DNA of 64,000 nucleotides from Haloechinothrix_A salitolerans (GTDB lineage: Bacteria > Actinomycetota > Actinomycetes > Mycobacteriales > Pseudonocardiaceae). A model generated the notes under the pieces. The model did no database searches and had not been told where the DNA came from. It saw only the letters and a program-made list of their open reading frames with translations. The translations under genes and the position numbers were made by a program. The DNA lies in NCBI RefSeq assembly GCF_039544105.1, contig NZ_BAABLA010000024.1; one strand, written 5' to 3'. Shown here in pieces: positions 35,741 to 42,610 of this stretch (position 1 is its first letter; the number at the start of each line of letters is the position of its first letter).

Positions 35741-36251
35741 CACTCGGACCCGGCGGGTGGTTATCGCGGGGCTGTCGATCGTGCTGGTGTTGGCGACCGT
35801 GAGCGCGGTGGTTTCCGGGATACGGGCGCACCAACTGCGCGATACCGAGTCGGCGGCCAACACGGCGCTGGTCGATACCGAGGCGACGAACGCCGTGATC
35901 GAGCAGGTGAGCGCGTCGCTGAAGGCGGTGTTCTCCTACGACTACACGCGGCTGGAGCGGACCGAGCACGCGGTGGAGGTCGCGTTGATTGGCGAGGCGG
36001 CGGCCGAGTATCGGCGGGAGTTCGACGCCGCCGCGAAACAGGCGAAACGCCGCGAGCTGGTGAAGGCCGCGACGGTGCGCGCTATCGGGGTGCGGGAGCT
36101 GACCGACGGGCGCGCGAGTGTGTTGGTGTTCCTGGACCAGCAGGTTCGCCGTCAGGGTGCCGCGCCGACGTCGTCCACCGCGACCCTGGATGTCACCGCG
36201 CTCCGTGACAACGACGGGACCTGGCGCATCTCGGACATCGAGGGGCTGTAG
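35670..36251 (+). CDS. Mce-associated membrane protein (Mam4B-like) with repeat-derived N-terminus
   Basis: The product is 193 aa. Residues 1 to about 25 (MSVEHGGASGGHDAVSPAQD) are encoded by the family B repeat. Native sequence seems to start at about RTRTRRVVIAGLSIVLVLAT, a basic stop-transfer flank and a single helix, followed by an extracellular Mam domain (YDYTRLERTEHAVEVALIGE, WRISDIEGL). The start overlaps the previous stop by ATGA. A strong stem-loop sits 27 nt inside the coding region and could affect translation. Last gene of the mce4 operon. Confidence 0.8.
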   Translation: MSVEHGGASGGHDAVSPAQDAVSRTRTRRVVIAGLSIVLVLATVSAVVSGIRAHQLRDTESAANTALVDTEATNAVIEQVSASLKAVFSYDYTRLERTEHAVEVALIGEAAAEYRREFDAAAKQAKRRELVKAATVRAIGVRELTDGRASVLVFLDQQVRRQGAAPTSSTATLDVTALRDNDGTWRISDIEGL

Positions 36252-36292
36252 GCGGAGCGACCCGACCGGCCCGCCGCGCCCGGGCTTCGAGA

Positions 36293-36348
36293 AGTTGATC
36301 TGAAGACATCGCGGTTGCTATCACGACCAGACTGTCTTCAGATCAACT
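36293..36348. terminator. bidirectional terminator
   Basis: Perfect 16-nt arms AGTTGATCTGAAGACA (36293-36308) and TGTCTTCAGATCAACT (36333-36348) enclose a 24-nt spacer. It lies between the convergent ends of the mce4 operon (36251) and the ferredoxin reductase gene (36355). Confidence 0.85.
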
Positions 36349-36354
36349 CGGGGG

Positions 36355-37542
36355 TCACTCCGCCGCGGCTTCCAGGGCGTCGTCCCAGGTCACGCGCTTG
36401 CCGATAAGTGCGCGCATGCGCAGCACGGGCCGTCGCTGTTCCACACCAAGCGCGCCGATGAGCCGATCGCCTCTGCGATACAGCGCCAGGAGCGTGTCCT
36501 CGCCGACGCCACCCGCGACGACGCGCACCTCGTCGGCGGTCGGTACGCCGACGAACTGCACGCGGCTGTCGTAGAGGTCGGACCAGAAGTACGGCACGAG
36601 CGTGCACGGCGTCGCGGCGCTCGGGTCAATGGCGTTGCGGGCTGCGAGCGCGCCCTGTTCGGCGGCCGACGTCCAGTGCTCCAGCCGCATGGTTTCGCCG
36701 AACAGCGGGTTGAACCAGCGCGCGACGTCGCCCGCCGCGTACACGCCGGGGGCGCTGGTCGCCAGCGTTTCGTCGCAGACGACGCCGTCGTCCACCTTCA
36801 GTCCTGACCCGGCCAACCAGCCGGTCGCTGGTGCGGCTCCGACCCCGATGACGACGACGTCAGCGGGCAGTGTCGTGCCGTCGCCGAGTCGTACCGCCTT
36901 GACACGGTCGTCCCCGTCGATTCCGGTGACGGTGACGCCGCAGCGCAGGTCGGTGCCGTTGCGGGTGTGCAGTGCGGTGATGGCGGGCGCCATTTCGTCG
37001 CCGACCGCGGCGGTGAACGGCACCGGTGCCGCCTCGACCAGCGTGACCTCGGCACCCATCCGTCGTGCCGAGCAGGCCAGCTCCGAGCCAATAAACCCGG
37101 CTCCGACGATGACCACTTTGCCGCCGGGTCGAATCACGCCGCGCAGCGTGTGGGCGTCGTCCAGCGTGCGTAGCGTATGCAGGCCGGACAACGCTGGGAG
37201 CCCTGGCAGGGTCCGCGCGGTCGCGCCGGTGGCCAGCACCGCCGCCGTGTACGGCACCGCGTCGTTTCCGGCCAGGATCACCCGCTGCTCGACGTCGAGC
37301 CCGGTAGCGGGTGTGCCGAGCCGTAGGTCGACGTCGAGGTCGGTGCGCAGCGCGTCCTCGGTGCGGAAGTGCTTCGGCGTGCCGTCGCCGGTCAGGAACT
37401 CCTTGGACAGCGGCGGCCGGTCGTACGGCAGGTGCTCCTCGGCGCCGAGGAGTGTGATCGCGCCGGTGAACCCGGCTCGCCGAGCGGACTCCACCGCCCG
37501 CAGGCCCGCCAACGACGCGCCGACGACAACGAGTCGCGACAC
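36355..37542 (-). CDS. FAD-dependent ferredoxin reductase
   Basis: The product is 395 aa, of the putidaredoxin/rhodocoxin reductase type. The FAD motif is VVVGASLAGLRAVESA and the NAD motif VIVGAGFIGSELACSA. LPYDRPPLSKEFL and the second FAD motif GVYAAGDVARW are present. It should pass electrons from NAD(P)H to the ferredoxin encoded 4 bp upstream, and from there to a P450 or oxygenase; neither CYP125/142 nor KshA is in the window. Confidence 0.88.
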   Translation of the reverse strand: MSRLVVVGASLAGLRAVESARRAGFTGAITLLGAEEHLPYDRPPLSKEFLTGDGTPKHFRTEDALRTDLDVDLRLGTPATGLDVEQRVILAGNDAVPYTAAVLATGATARTLPGLPALSGLHTLRTLDDAHTLRGVIRPGGKVVIVGAGFIGSELACSARRMGAEVTLVEAAPVPFTAAVGDEMAPAITALHTRNGTDLRCGVTVTGIDGDDRVKAVRLGDGTTLPADVVVIGVGAAPATGWLAGSGLKVDDGVVCDETLATSAPGVYAAGDVARWFNPLFGETMRLEHWTSAAEQGALAARNAIDPSAATPCTLVPYFWSDLYDSRVQFVGVPTADEVRVVAGGVGEDTLLALYRRGDRLIGALGVEQRRPVLRMRALIGKRVTWDDALEAAAE

Positions 37543-37546
37543 GCGG

Positions 37547-37738
37547 TCAGCCTTCCAGCCGCAACGCCTGGGTGGGGCACTGGTCGACGGCGTCTTCGAG
37601 GTCGGCCCGGTCGGCCTCGGTGAAGTCCTCGGTGAGTAGGTGCACGATGCCGTCGTCGCCCACCTCGAAGACGTCGGGCCGTAGCCCCTCGCAGACGCCG
37701 TGGCCGGTGCAGACGTCGGTATCGATGTGGATCTTCAT
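37547..37738 (-). CDS. [3Fe-4S]-type ferredoxin
   Basis: The product is 63 aa from the ATG at 37738 with AAGGGAG just upstream. The cluster ligands are in CTGHGVC and the later CP (DQCPTQAL). With CxxHxxC in place of CxxCxxC it is the [3Fe-4S] class that serves bacterial P450s. A GTG nine codons earlier is an alternative start. It is probably transcribed with the reductase from the KstR-controlled divergent region shared with the F420-type gene. Confidence 0.88.
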   Translation of the reverse strand: MKIHIDTDVCTGHGVCEGLRPDVFEVGDDGIVHLLTEDFTEADRADLEDAVDQCPTQALRLEG

Positions 37739-37887
37739 CCGTGCTCCCTTGCTCTCGGTCGTCACCGCGCGAGGTGCGGTGGTAGTTCTCCAATATCGGA
37801 CACCACGCTGTCGCCAAGTTCAACCGATTCCACGCGGGGTCGTGGTTTCTCTTCCAGCATGCCGGTCGACGTCTTCCCAGACGATAC

Positions 37888-37901
37888 TAGAACACGTTAT
37901 A
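37888..37901. promoter_or_regulatory. KstR operator (full consensus)
   Basis: TAGAACACGTTATA matches all 8 fixed positions. It lies 41 nt upstream of the F420-type oxidoreductase ATG and 150 nt upstream of the ferredoxin gene. The rest of the 37739-37941 gap shows no other feature. Confidence 0.8.
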
Positions 37902-37941
37902 GTTTTGCCATTGCGGCAACCACGTGGTGAAGGGGTCGTTG

Positions 37942-38817
37942 ATGAAGTTCAGCCTGTCGGTCGCGCTCTGTCCACCGGACCAGCTCGCCGAGTTGGCGGT
38001 CGTCGCGGAGCAGAACGGGTTCTCCTCGGTGGTGCTGCCGGACTCGCTGTTCTACTCCGAGGACGTCTCGGCCGAGTACCCCTACACCGCCAACGGTCAG
38101 CGCTTCTGGGACGCCGAGACGCCGTGGGTCGACCCGCTGATCGCCGCGACGTCGATGGCCGCCGCGACCAGCGAGATCCGGTTCTACACGTCGGTGCTCA
38201 AGCTGGGCTCGCGCCACCCAGTGGTGCTGGCGCGCCAGCTCGGTTCGGTGGCGGCGCTGACCGGCGACCGGTTCGGGCTCGGGCTCGGTGTCGGGTGGTC
38301 GCCGGAGGAGTTCGCCTGGTGCGGTGTGCCGTACGAGCGCAGGGGCAAGCGCACCGACGAGGCGATCGAGGTGTTGCGGCTGATCCTCGGCGGCGGAATG
38401 GTCGAGTACCACGGCGAATTCTTCGACTTCGGCAAGCTGCGGATGAGCCCGGCGCCGCGCGAGCGGATGCCGTTCTACATCGGGGGGCACTCCAAGCCCG
38501 CGTTGCGGCGTGCCGCTCGCTACGGCGACGGCTGGTCTTCGGCGATGATGACGCTCGACGAGCTCAGCACCACCATCGGACGGCTACGCGAGTTGCTGGC
38601 GGAGTACGACCGCGCCGATGATCCGTTCGAGTTCCAGGCGGTGTGCGTGGACCGGTTCGGCGCGTCGGGCTACCGCGAACAGGCAGAGGTGGGCGTGACC
38701 GATGCCGTCGTCATGCCGTGGGTGTTCGAGGGGCTGCCGTTCGACGCGCCGGTGTCGTCCAAAGTGGATGCGGTGAAGAAGTTCGCCGACAACGTGATCG
38801 CGGAGGTTGCCGCATGA
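37942..38817 (+). CDS. LLM-class (F420-type) oxidoreductase
   Basis: The product is a 291-aa luciferase-like monooxygenase-family protein. Motifs include LGSRHPVVLARQLGSVAALT, FGLGLGVGWSPEEFAW, RRGKRTDEAIEVLRLI and PFYIGGHSKPALRRAARYGDGW. The ATG at 37942 has AAGGGG 6 nt upstream. Related proteins occur in the KstR regulon (Rv3520c type). Use of F420 rather than FMN is inferred from the family. Its stop (GCATGA) is the start of the 92-bp repeat. Confidence 0.82.
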   Translation: MKFSLSVALCPPDQLAELAVVAEQNGFSSVVLPDSLFYSEDVSAEYPYTANGQRFWDAETPWVDPLIAATSMAAATSEIRFYTSVLKLGSRHPVVLARQLGSVAALTGDRFGLGLGVGWSPEEFAWCGVPYERRGKRTDEAIEVLRLILGGGMVEYHGEFFDFGKLRMSPAPRERMPFYIGGHSKPALRRAARYGDGWSSAMMTLDELSTTIGRLRELLAEYDRADDPFEFQAVCVDRFGASGYREQAEVGVTDAVVMPWVFEGLPFDAPVSSKVDAVKKFADNVIAEVAA

Positions 38818-38909
38818 GGACTGCTTGCGGGTCCGAATCATCGGACACCATGCCGGCCGACGTTGGACGACTGGCGCGGCGTGCCGCGCGCGAGGAGGAG
38901 GCCGCATGA
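38814..38909 (+). CDS. 31-aa repeat-encoded peptide, copy 1
   Basis: The ATG overlaps the stop of the F420-type gene and the TGA overlaps the next copy. The frame reads MRTACGSESSDTMPADVGR and then a helical, charged end with LARRAAREEEAA. No known family. The only difference from copy 2 is a synonymous GTT/GTC Val codon. Translation is plausible because of the coupling, but nothing in the sequence proves a function. Confidence 0.4.
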   Translation: MRTACGSESSDTMPADVGRLARRAAREEEAA

Positions 38910-38997
38910 GGACTGCTTGCGGGTCCGAATCATCGGACACCATGCCGGCCGACGTCGGACGACTGGCGCGGCGTGCCGCGCGCGAGGAGGAGGCCGC
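38814..38997 (+). repeat. 92-bp perfect tandem duplication containing family A repeat
   Basis: The units 38814-38905 and 38906-38997 differ at one base (T at 38864, C at 38956). Each begins with the family A core, including GTCCGA-ATCA-TCGGAC, a 6-bp hairpin, and a second palindrome GCGCGGC-GT-GCCGCGC. Each ends with GAGGAGGAGGCCGC, a strong Shine-Dalgarno for the next ATGA start. Confidence 0.95.
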
Positions 38998-39001
38998 ATG
39001 A
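38906..39001 (+). CDS. 31-aa repeat-encoded peptide, copy 2
   Basis: This encodes the same peptide as copy 1. Its ATG overlaps the first copy's stop, and its own TGA (38999-39001) overlaps the SnoaL-like start. The GAGGAGGAGG before each junction would serve as ribosome binding site. The duplication length (92 bp) equals one cistron of 96 bp less the 4-bp overlap. Confidence 0.4.
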   Translation: MRTACGSESSDTMPADVGRLARRAAREEEAA

Positions 39002-39438
39002 GTGTGACCGTGTGCTGGGACGAGACGGCCGAACAACCACCCGCGCGCCGAGCCGCGCTCGCTTCGATGCGGGCGGTGGCCGCGGGTGACAAGGAGGGAT
39101 GGCTGGCGCTGTTCGCACCGGATGCCGTGGTTGAGGATCCGGTCGGGCCTTCCGGGTTCGATCCCGAAGGTAAGGGACATCGGGGTCCGGACGGCCTCGC
39201 GGCGTTCTGGGAGACCGCGATCGCCTCGGTGGAGCGGTTCGAGTTCGTGGTCCACGATTCGCACGCCGCTGGGGACGAGGTCGCCAACGTCGCCACGATC
39301 ACCACCTACCTGCCTGGCGGATATCGCGTGGACACCGACCTGGTCGCGGTCTATCGGGTCGACGAGGCCGACCGGTTGCTGTCCATGCGGGCGTTCTGGG
39401 AGGTCGAGCGCGCCATGGCCACCGCACGGCAGGCGTAG
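38998..39438 (+). CDS. SnoaL/NTF2-like protein
   Basis: The product is 146 aa with the cone-shaped fold of SnoaL-like and ketosteroid-isomerase-like proteins (AVAAGDKEGWLALFAPDAVV, EDPVGPSGFDPEG, FWETAIASVERFEF). Such proteins act as isomerases, hydrolases or cyclases, or only bind ligands. A role in steroid metabolism is inferred from the KstR-controlled unit. The ATG overlaps the preceding 31-aa frame; the longer frame opening at 38863 runs through the repeat in another phase and is rejected. Confidence 0.75.
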   Translation: MSVTVCWDETAEQPPARRAALASMRAVAAGDKEGWLALFAPDAVVEDPVGPSGFDPEGKGHRGPDGLAAFWETAIASVERFEFVVHDSHAAGDEVANVATITTYLPGGYRVDTDLVAVYRVDEADRLLSMRAFWEVERAMATARQA

Positions 39439-39451
39439 CTGATGTAGGCCG

Positions 39452-39982
39452 CTATAAGACGCCACGACGGTAGTTGAAGCGGACGTAGAAGGCGCTCTCG
39501 CTGATGCGCGCGCCGGTGCCGTCAAGCAGGATGACGGTCACCTCGTGTCGTTCTACGTCATCGCGCTCATCGGTTGCCGGGAGTCGCTTCAACCGTATCT
39601 TCGTCTTCTTCGTCGTGTAGATGTCGGCGAGGTTGTCCACGCTCCCGCATGCGCTGGAGCCGCATGAGCTCTCCTGGTTGGCGTACCATTCCAGCGTCTT
39701 TCCTGGCGGGATCGGTTCGCGATCGACGAACACGGCGAAGTAGCCGGCTTTGTCGCTCCTCTTCCCGTCCTTGCCGGTGACCTCGAAACCGTCGACCTCC
39801 CAGCGCACCGTCACGGGCAGGGTGACCGTGCTGCGATCCTCTGGCTCGACGATACGCACCCGGTGATCTTGGGTGAATTGCATGTTGTCGAGATTGCAGG
39901 CGCTAAGCAGTAACCCGGTGGCGGCGATTACTGTCGCCATGAGTGAGCCTCGTGCGCGGCATGGCAGTGTAGCGCGGCGCAT
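39452..39982 (-). CDS. putative lipoprotein
   Basis: The product is 176 aa. A signal peptide with Arg-rich start and lipobox LLSAC (Cys29) is followed by a beta-rich domain (RVRIVEPEDRSTVTLPVTVR, WEVDGFEV, GYFAVFVDREPIPPGK). It has an internal CGSSACG Cys pair. It resembles Ig-like extracellular domains but is not assigned to a family. It converges on the SnoaL-like gene with a gap of 13 bp. The ATG at 39940 is an alternative start, but it would lose the basic n-region. Confidence 0.7.
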   Translation of the reverse strand: MRRATLPCRARGSLMATVIAATGLLLSACNLDNMQFTQDHRVRIVEPEDRSTVTLPVTVRWEVDGFEVTGKDGKRSDKAGYFAVFVDREPIPPGKTLEWYANQESSCGSSACGSVDNLADIYTTKKTKIRLKRLPATDERDDVERHEVTVILLDGTGARISESAFYVRFNYRRGVL

Positions 39983-40130
39983 TCCTGACCCACCTTCTCA
40001 CTGTATCGCTCGTCGACGGGAGGAACGTCGACATGATGTTGCTAGGCCGCAAGCTTAGAATCGCGGAAATCTAAACTCAAAAATGGCTGTTTCGTATGCC
40101 TATTTGCCGGTAGGGAATGGCGTGCGCTAA

Positions 40131-40181
40131 CGTCGTTTCAGTAAAGTTAATGGATCTTCCGTTCCTTTCAATGAAACGACG
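40131..40181. promoter_or_regulatory. inverted repeat upstream of MaoC hydratase genes
   Basis: Perfect 10-nt arms CGTCGTTTCA (40131-40140) and TGAAACGACG (40172-40181) have centres 41 bp apart, ending 8 nt before the hydratase ATG. It could be an operator or a leader hairpin. The preceding stretch 39983-40130 is AT-richer than its surroundings and is probably the promoter; no KstR box is seen in it. Confidence 0.45.
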
Positions 40182-40189
40182 GTGGCGGT

Positions 40190-40651
40190 ATGCATATCGA
40201 CCCGGAGAAGGCGAAGGCGTTGCCGTTGCGGCCGATCGAGGCCGATGTCGAGCGCGGCAGGTTGCGGTTCTTCGCGAAGGCGACCGGGCAGCGCGATCCG
40301 GTCTACAGCGATGTCGAGGCGGCGCGTCGGGCGGGGCATCCGGATCTACCCGTGCCGCCGACGTTCTTTTTCAGCTTGGAACTCGAGGACCCGGACGCAT
40401 TCTCGTTCCTGTCCGAGTTGGATATCGATATGCGTCGGATTCTGCACGGCGAGCAGTCGTTCACGTATCACTCGCTGGCGTATGCGGGCGAGACGCTGGT
40501 GCTGCGGCCGAGTATCGCGGATGTCTACACGAAAAAAGGCGGTGCGTTGGAGTTTCTGGTGAAGCGCACCGAGGTCACGCGGCCCTCGGGTGAGCCGGTC
40601 GCCGAGGCGGAATTCAGCTTGGCCATCAGTCATCCGGAGGTGACGGCATGA
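40190..40651 (+). CDS. FAS1/MaoC-type dehydratase subunit
   Basis: The product is 153 aa with the N-terminal-type hot-dog dehydratase fold (FFAKATGQRDPVYSDVEAAR, PVPPTFFFSLE). It lacks the hydratase motif DxxxxH seen in its neighbour, so it is probably the structural subunit of a heteromeric MaoC-type enoyl-CoA hydratase. It overlaps the catalytic-type subunit by ATGA. Steroid pathways use such two-subunit hydratases (ChsH1-ChsH2 class). Only a weak GGTGG precedes the ATG. Confidence 0.78.
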   Translation: MHIDPEKAKALPLRPIEADVERGRLRFFAKATGQRDPVYSDVEAARRAGHPDLPVPPTFFFSLELEDPDAFSFLSELDIDMRRILHGEQSFTYHSLAYAGETLVLRPSIADVYTKKGGALEFLVKRTEVTRPSGEPVAEAEFSLAISHPEVTA

Positions 40652-41049
40652 CCGCCACGAGCGAGATCGCGGTCGGCACCGAGTTGCCGCCGCTGCGGAT
40701 CGAGCCGATCTCACGGGCCACGCTGGCGTTGTTCGCGGGCGCGTCGGGGGATCACATGCCGATCCATATCGACATCGACGCCGCGAAGGCCGCCGGTTAC
40801 GACGACGTCTTCGCGCACGGCATGCTCTCGATGGCCTATCTCGGCAGGCTGCTGACCGACTGGGTGCCGCAGGAGAAGATCCGCTCCTATCGGGTGCGGT
40901 TCGCCGCGATCACACCGTTGCACGCCGAACCCACCTGCACCGGCCGCGTCACCGCCATCGACGACGGCGTGGCGACCGTCGCCCTCACCGTTTCCCTCGC
41001 CGACGGCACCGTCACGTTGCGCGGCGAGGCCACCATCGACGTCCGCTAG
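40648..41049 (+). CDS. MaoC-like enoyl-CoA hydratase subunit
   Basis: The product is 133 aa with the (R)-hydratase motif. The catalytic Asp and His are in FAGASGDHMPIHIDIDAAK, followed by VFAHGMLSMAYLGRL. With the preceding subunit it would hydrate an enoyl-CoA, and the SDR 12 bp downstream could then oxidise the hydroxyacyl-CoA. The substrate is inferred, not shown. Confidence 0.82.
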   Translation: MTATSEIAVGTELPPLRIEPISRATLALFAGASGDHMPIHIDIDAAKAAGYDDVFAHGMLSMAYLGRLLTDWVPQEKIRSYRVRFAAITPLHAEPTCTGRVTAIDDGVATVALTVSLADGTVTLRGEATIDVR

Positions 41050-41061
41050 GAAAGGCATCTC

Positions 41062-41892
41062 ATGGGAAAGCTCGACACCAAATCCGCCCTCGTCACCGGC
41101 TCGGGACGCGGCATCGGCCGCGAACTCGCCCTGAAACTGGCCGCCGATGGCGCGCGGGTCGTCGTCAACGACCTGGACCCCGAACCGGCCAAGGACACCG
41201 TCGCCACGATCGAAGCGGCGGGCGGGACGGCGGTCGCCTGCGTCGGCAGTGTCACCGACGACGGCTTCGCCGAGCGGTTCATCCAGACCGCGGTCGACAA
41301 CTTCGGTGGCGTCGACATCATCGTCAACAACGCGGGCTACGTGTGGGACTCGGTCATCCAGAAGATGACCGACGAACAGTGGGACGTGATTCTCGACGTC
41401 CACCTCAAGGCGCCGTTCCGCATCCTGCGGGCCGCGCAACCGGTGATCTCGGCCGCCGTGAAGCGGGCGAAGGAAGCGGGCGAGCCGGTGCCGTGTCGCA
41501 AGGTCGTCAACATCTCATCGGTCGCCGGTCTCGGTGGCAACGCGGGCCAGGCGAACTACGCCTCGGCCAAGGCGGGCGTGACCGGATTGACCAAGACCAT
41601 GGCCAAGGAATGGGGCCGCTACAACGTCACCGTCAACACCGTCGCGTTCGGACTGATCAAGACCCGCATGACCGAAACCCCCGCCGGTGAGGGCGGCACC
41701 GTCACCATCGAAGGTCGAGAACTCAACATCGGCGTCAACCCCGACGTGCTCGCGATGATGAAGAACATGATCCCCCTCGGCCGCGCCGGCACCCCCACCG
41801 AAGCAGCCGGCTCGGTCTACCTGCTCTGCATCCCCGAGTCCGACTACGTCAGCGGCCAAACCCTCGTCTGCGGCGGCGGCTTCATCTTCTGA
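41062..41892 (+). CDS. SDR hydroxyacyl-CoA dehydrogenase (HSD17B4-like)
   Basis: The product is 276 aa, a classical SDR. The cofactor motif is TGSGRGIGRELA, with NNAGYVWDSVIQKM, SSVAGLGGNAGQANY and the catalytic YASAK. The core resembles the dehydrogenase domain of multifunctional enzyme type 2 and mycobacterial FabG/HSD17B4-like proteins. It follows the MaoC pair with GGAAAGG before the ATG, so hydration and oxidation would be sequential steps of one beta-oxidation round. Confidence 0.82.
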   Translation: MGKLDTKSALVTGSGRGIGRELALKLAADGARVVVNDLDPEPAKDTVATIEAAGGTAVACVGSVTDDGFAERFIQTAVDNFGGVDIIVNNAGYVWDSVIQKMTDEQWDVILDVHLKAPFRILRAAQPVISAAVKRAKEAGEPVPCRKVVNISSVAGLGGNAGQANYASAKAGVTGLTKTMAKEWGRYNVTVNTVAFGLIKTRMTETPAGEGGTVTIEGRELNIGVNPDVLAMMKNMIPLGRAGTPTEAAGSVYLLCIPESDYVSGQTLVCGGGFIF

Positions 41893-42002
41893 CACGGCGA
41901 TCGCCCTATACGGAGCGTCATCCCCTGGTTGCGGGCTGGTACTGGCGGTGCTGGCCTGCCAGCGTAGGTAGTCGGGTCTGTTGCCGACGCGCGAGGTAGC
42001 CA

Positions 42003-42590
42003 ATGGGCGCACCGATGCCAGTGCTGGTCATGCAGGGTGTCGCGCTCGTACTGATCGCGGCGCTCGCGGTGACTCGTCTGGCGCGTGCGCATCCGGCGTC
42101 CGTGCTACGCGTGCACGTTCGACGCGAGGACGAGGCGGCCGAAGTGCTGATGAGCCTTGGCATGCTTGCCATGCTGCTGCCCACTGGATGGCCGATTCCA
42201 CGGTCAGGGTGGCTGGCGCTGTTCGCTCTCGCCGCCGTCGTCCTCGCGGTGGCGTGGGTGCGTGGGCGTCGCGAAACCGCCTGCTGCGTGCCATCGCAAT
42301 GCGGACATCACCTGCTCGGCTCGGTCGCGATGCTGCTCATGCTCGCCGCCATGGCCGGACACTCCGCCGGACACGGCCACGGCGTGCAGTCGGCTCCCGG
42401 GAATCCGGTGCTAATCGTGGCCGCTGGGGTCGTCGTGGCTTACTTCGCCATCGACGTCGGAGTGTGCGTGGTGCGCGGCAGGAAACGACGAGAGTCAGCG
42501 GTGCCGTTGGTGTTCCGTCACCGCACGCGGCTGATCGCGCGGGTGGGGATGAACGTCATGATGGCGGGCATGCTGGTGTCGATGTCCTGA
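42003..42590 (+). CDS. DUF5134-type multi-pass membrane protein
   Basis: The product is 195 aa with five to six hydrophobic segments, for example MLAMLLPTGWPIP, LALFALAAVVLAVAWV and VLIVAAGVVVAYFAIDVGV. There is a His-rich loop (GHSAGHGHG) and a CCVPSQCGHH motif that could bind metal. It resembles DUF5134 proteins of actinobacteria, of unknown function. A GAGGT lies 6 nt before the ATG. It is independent of the steroid unit as far as the sequence shows. Confidence 0.7.
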   Translation: MGAPMPVLVMQGVALVLIAALAVTRLARAHPASVLRVHVRREDEAAEVLMSLGMLAMLLPTGWPIPRSGWLALFALAAVVLAVAWVRGRRETACCVPSQCGHHLLGSVAMLLMLAAMAGHSAGHGHGVQSAPGNPVLIVAAGVVVAYFAIDVGVCVVRGRKRRESAVPLVFRHRTRLIARVGMNVMMAGMLVSMS

Positions 42591-42610
42591 CGCCGCGATG
42601 CGTCGCGCCG

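Noticed and set aside
17098..39001. Family A repeats as a CRISPR array or phage attachment site
   Set aside because: There are no regular spacers, no cas genes, and no integrase or tRNA gene nearby. Copies are locus-specific and in frame.
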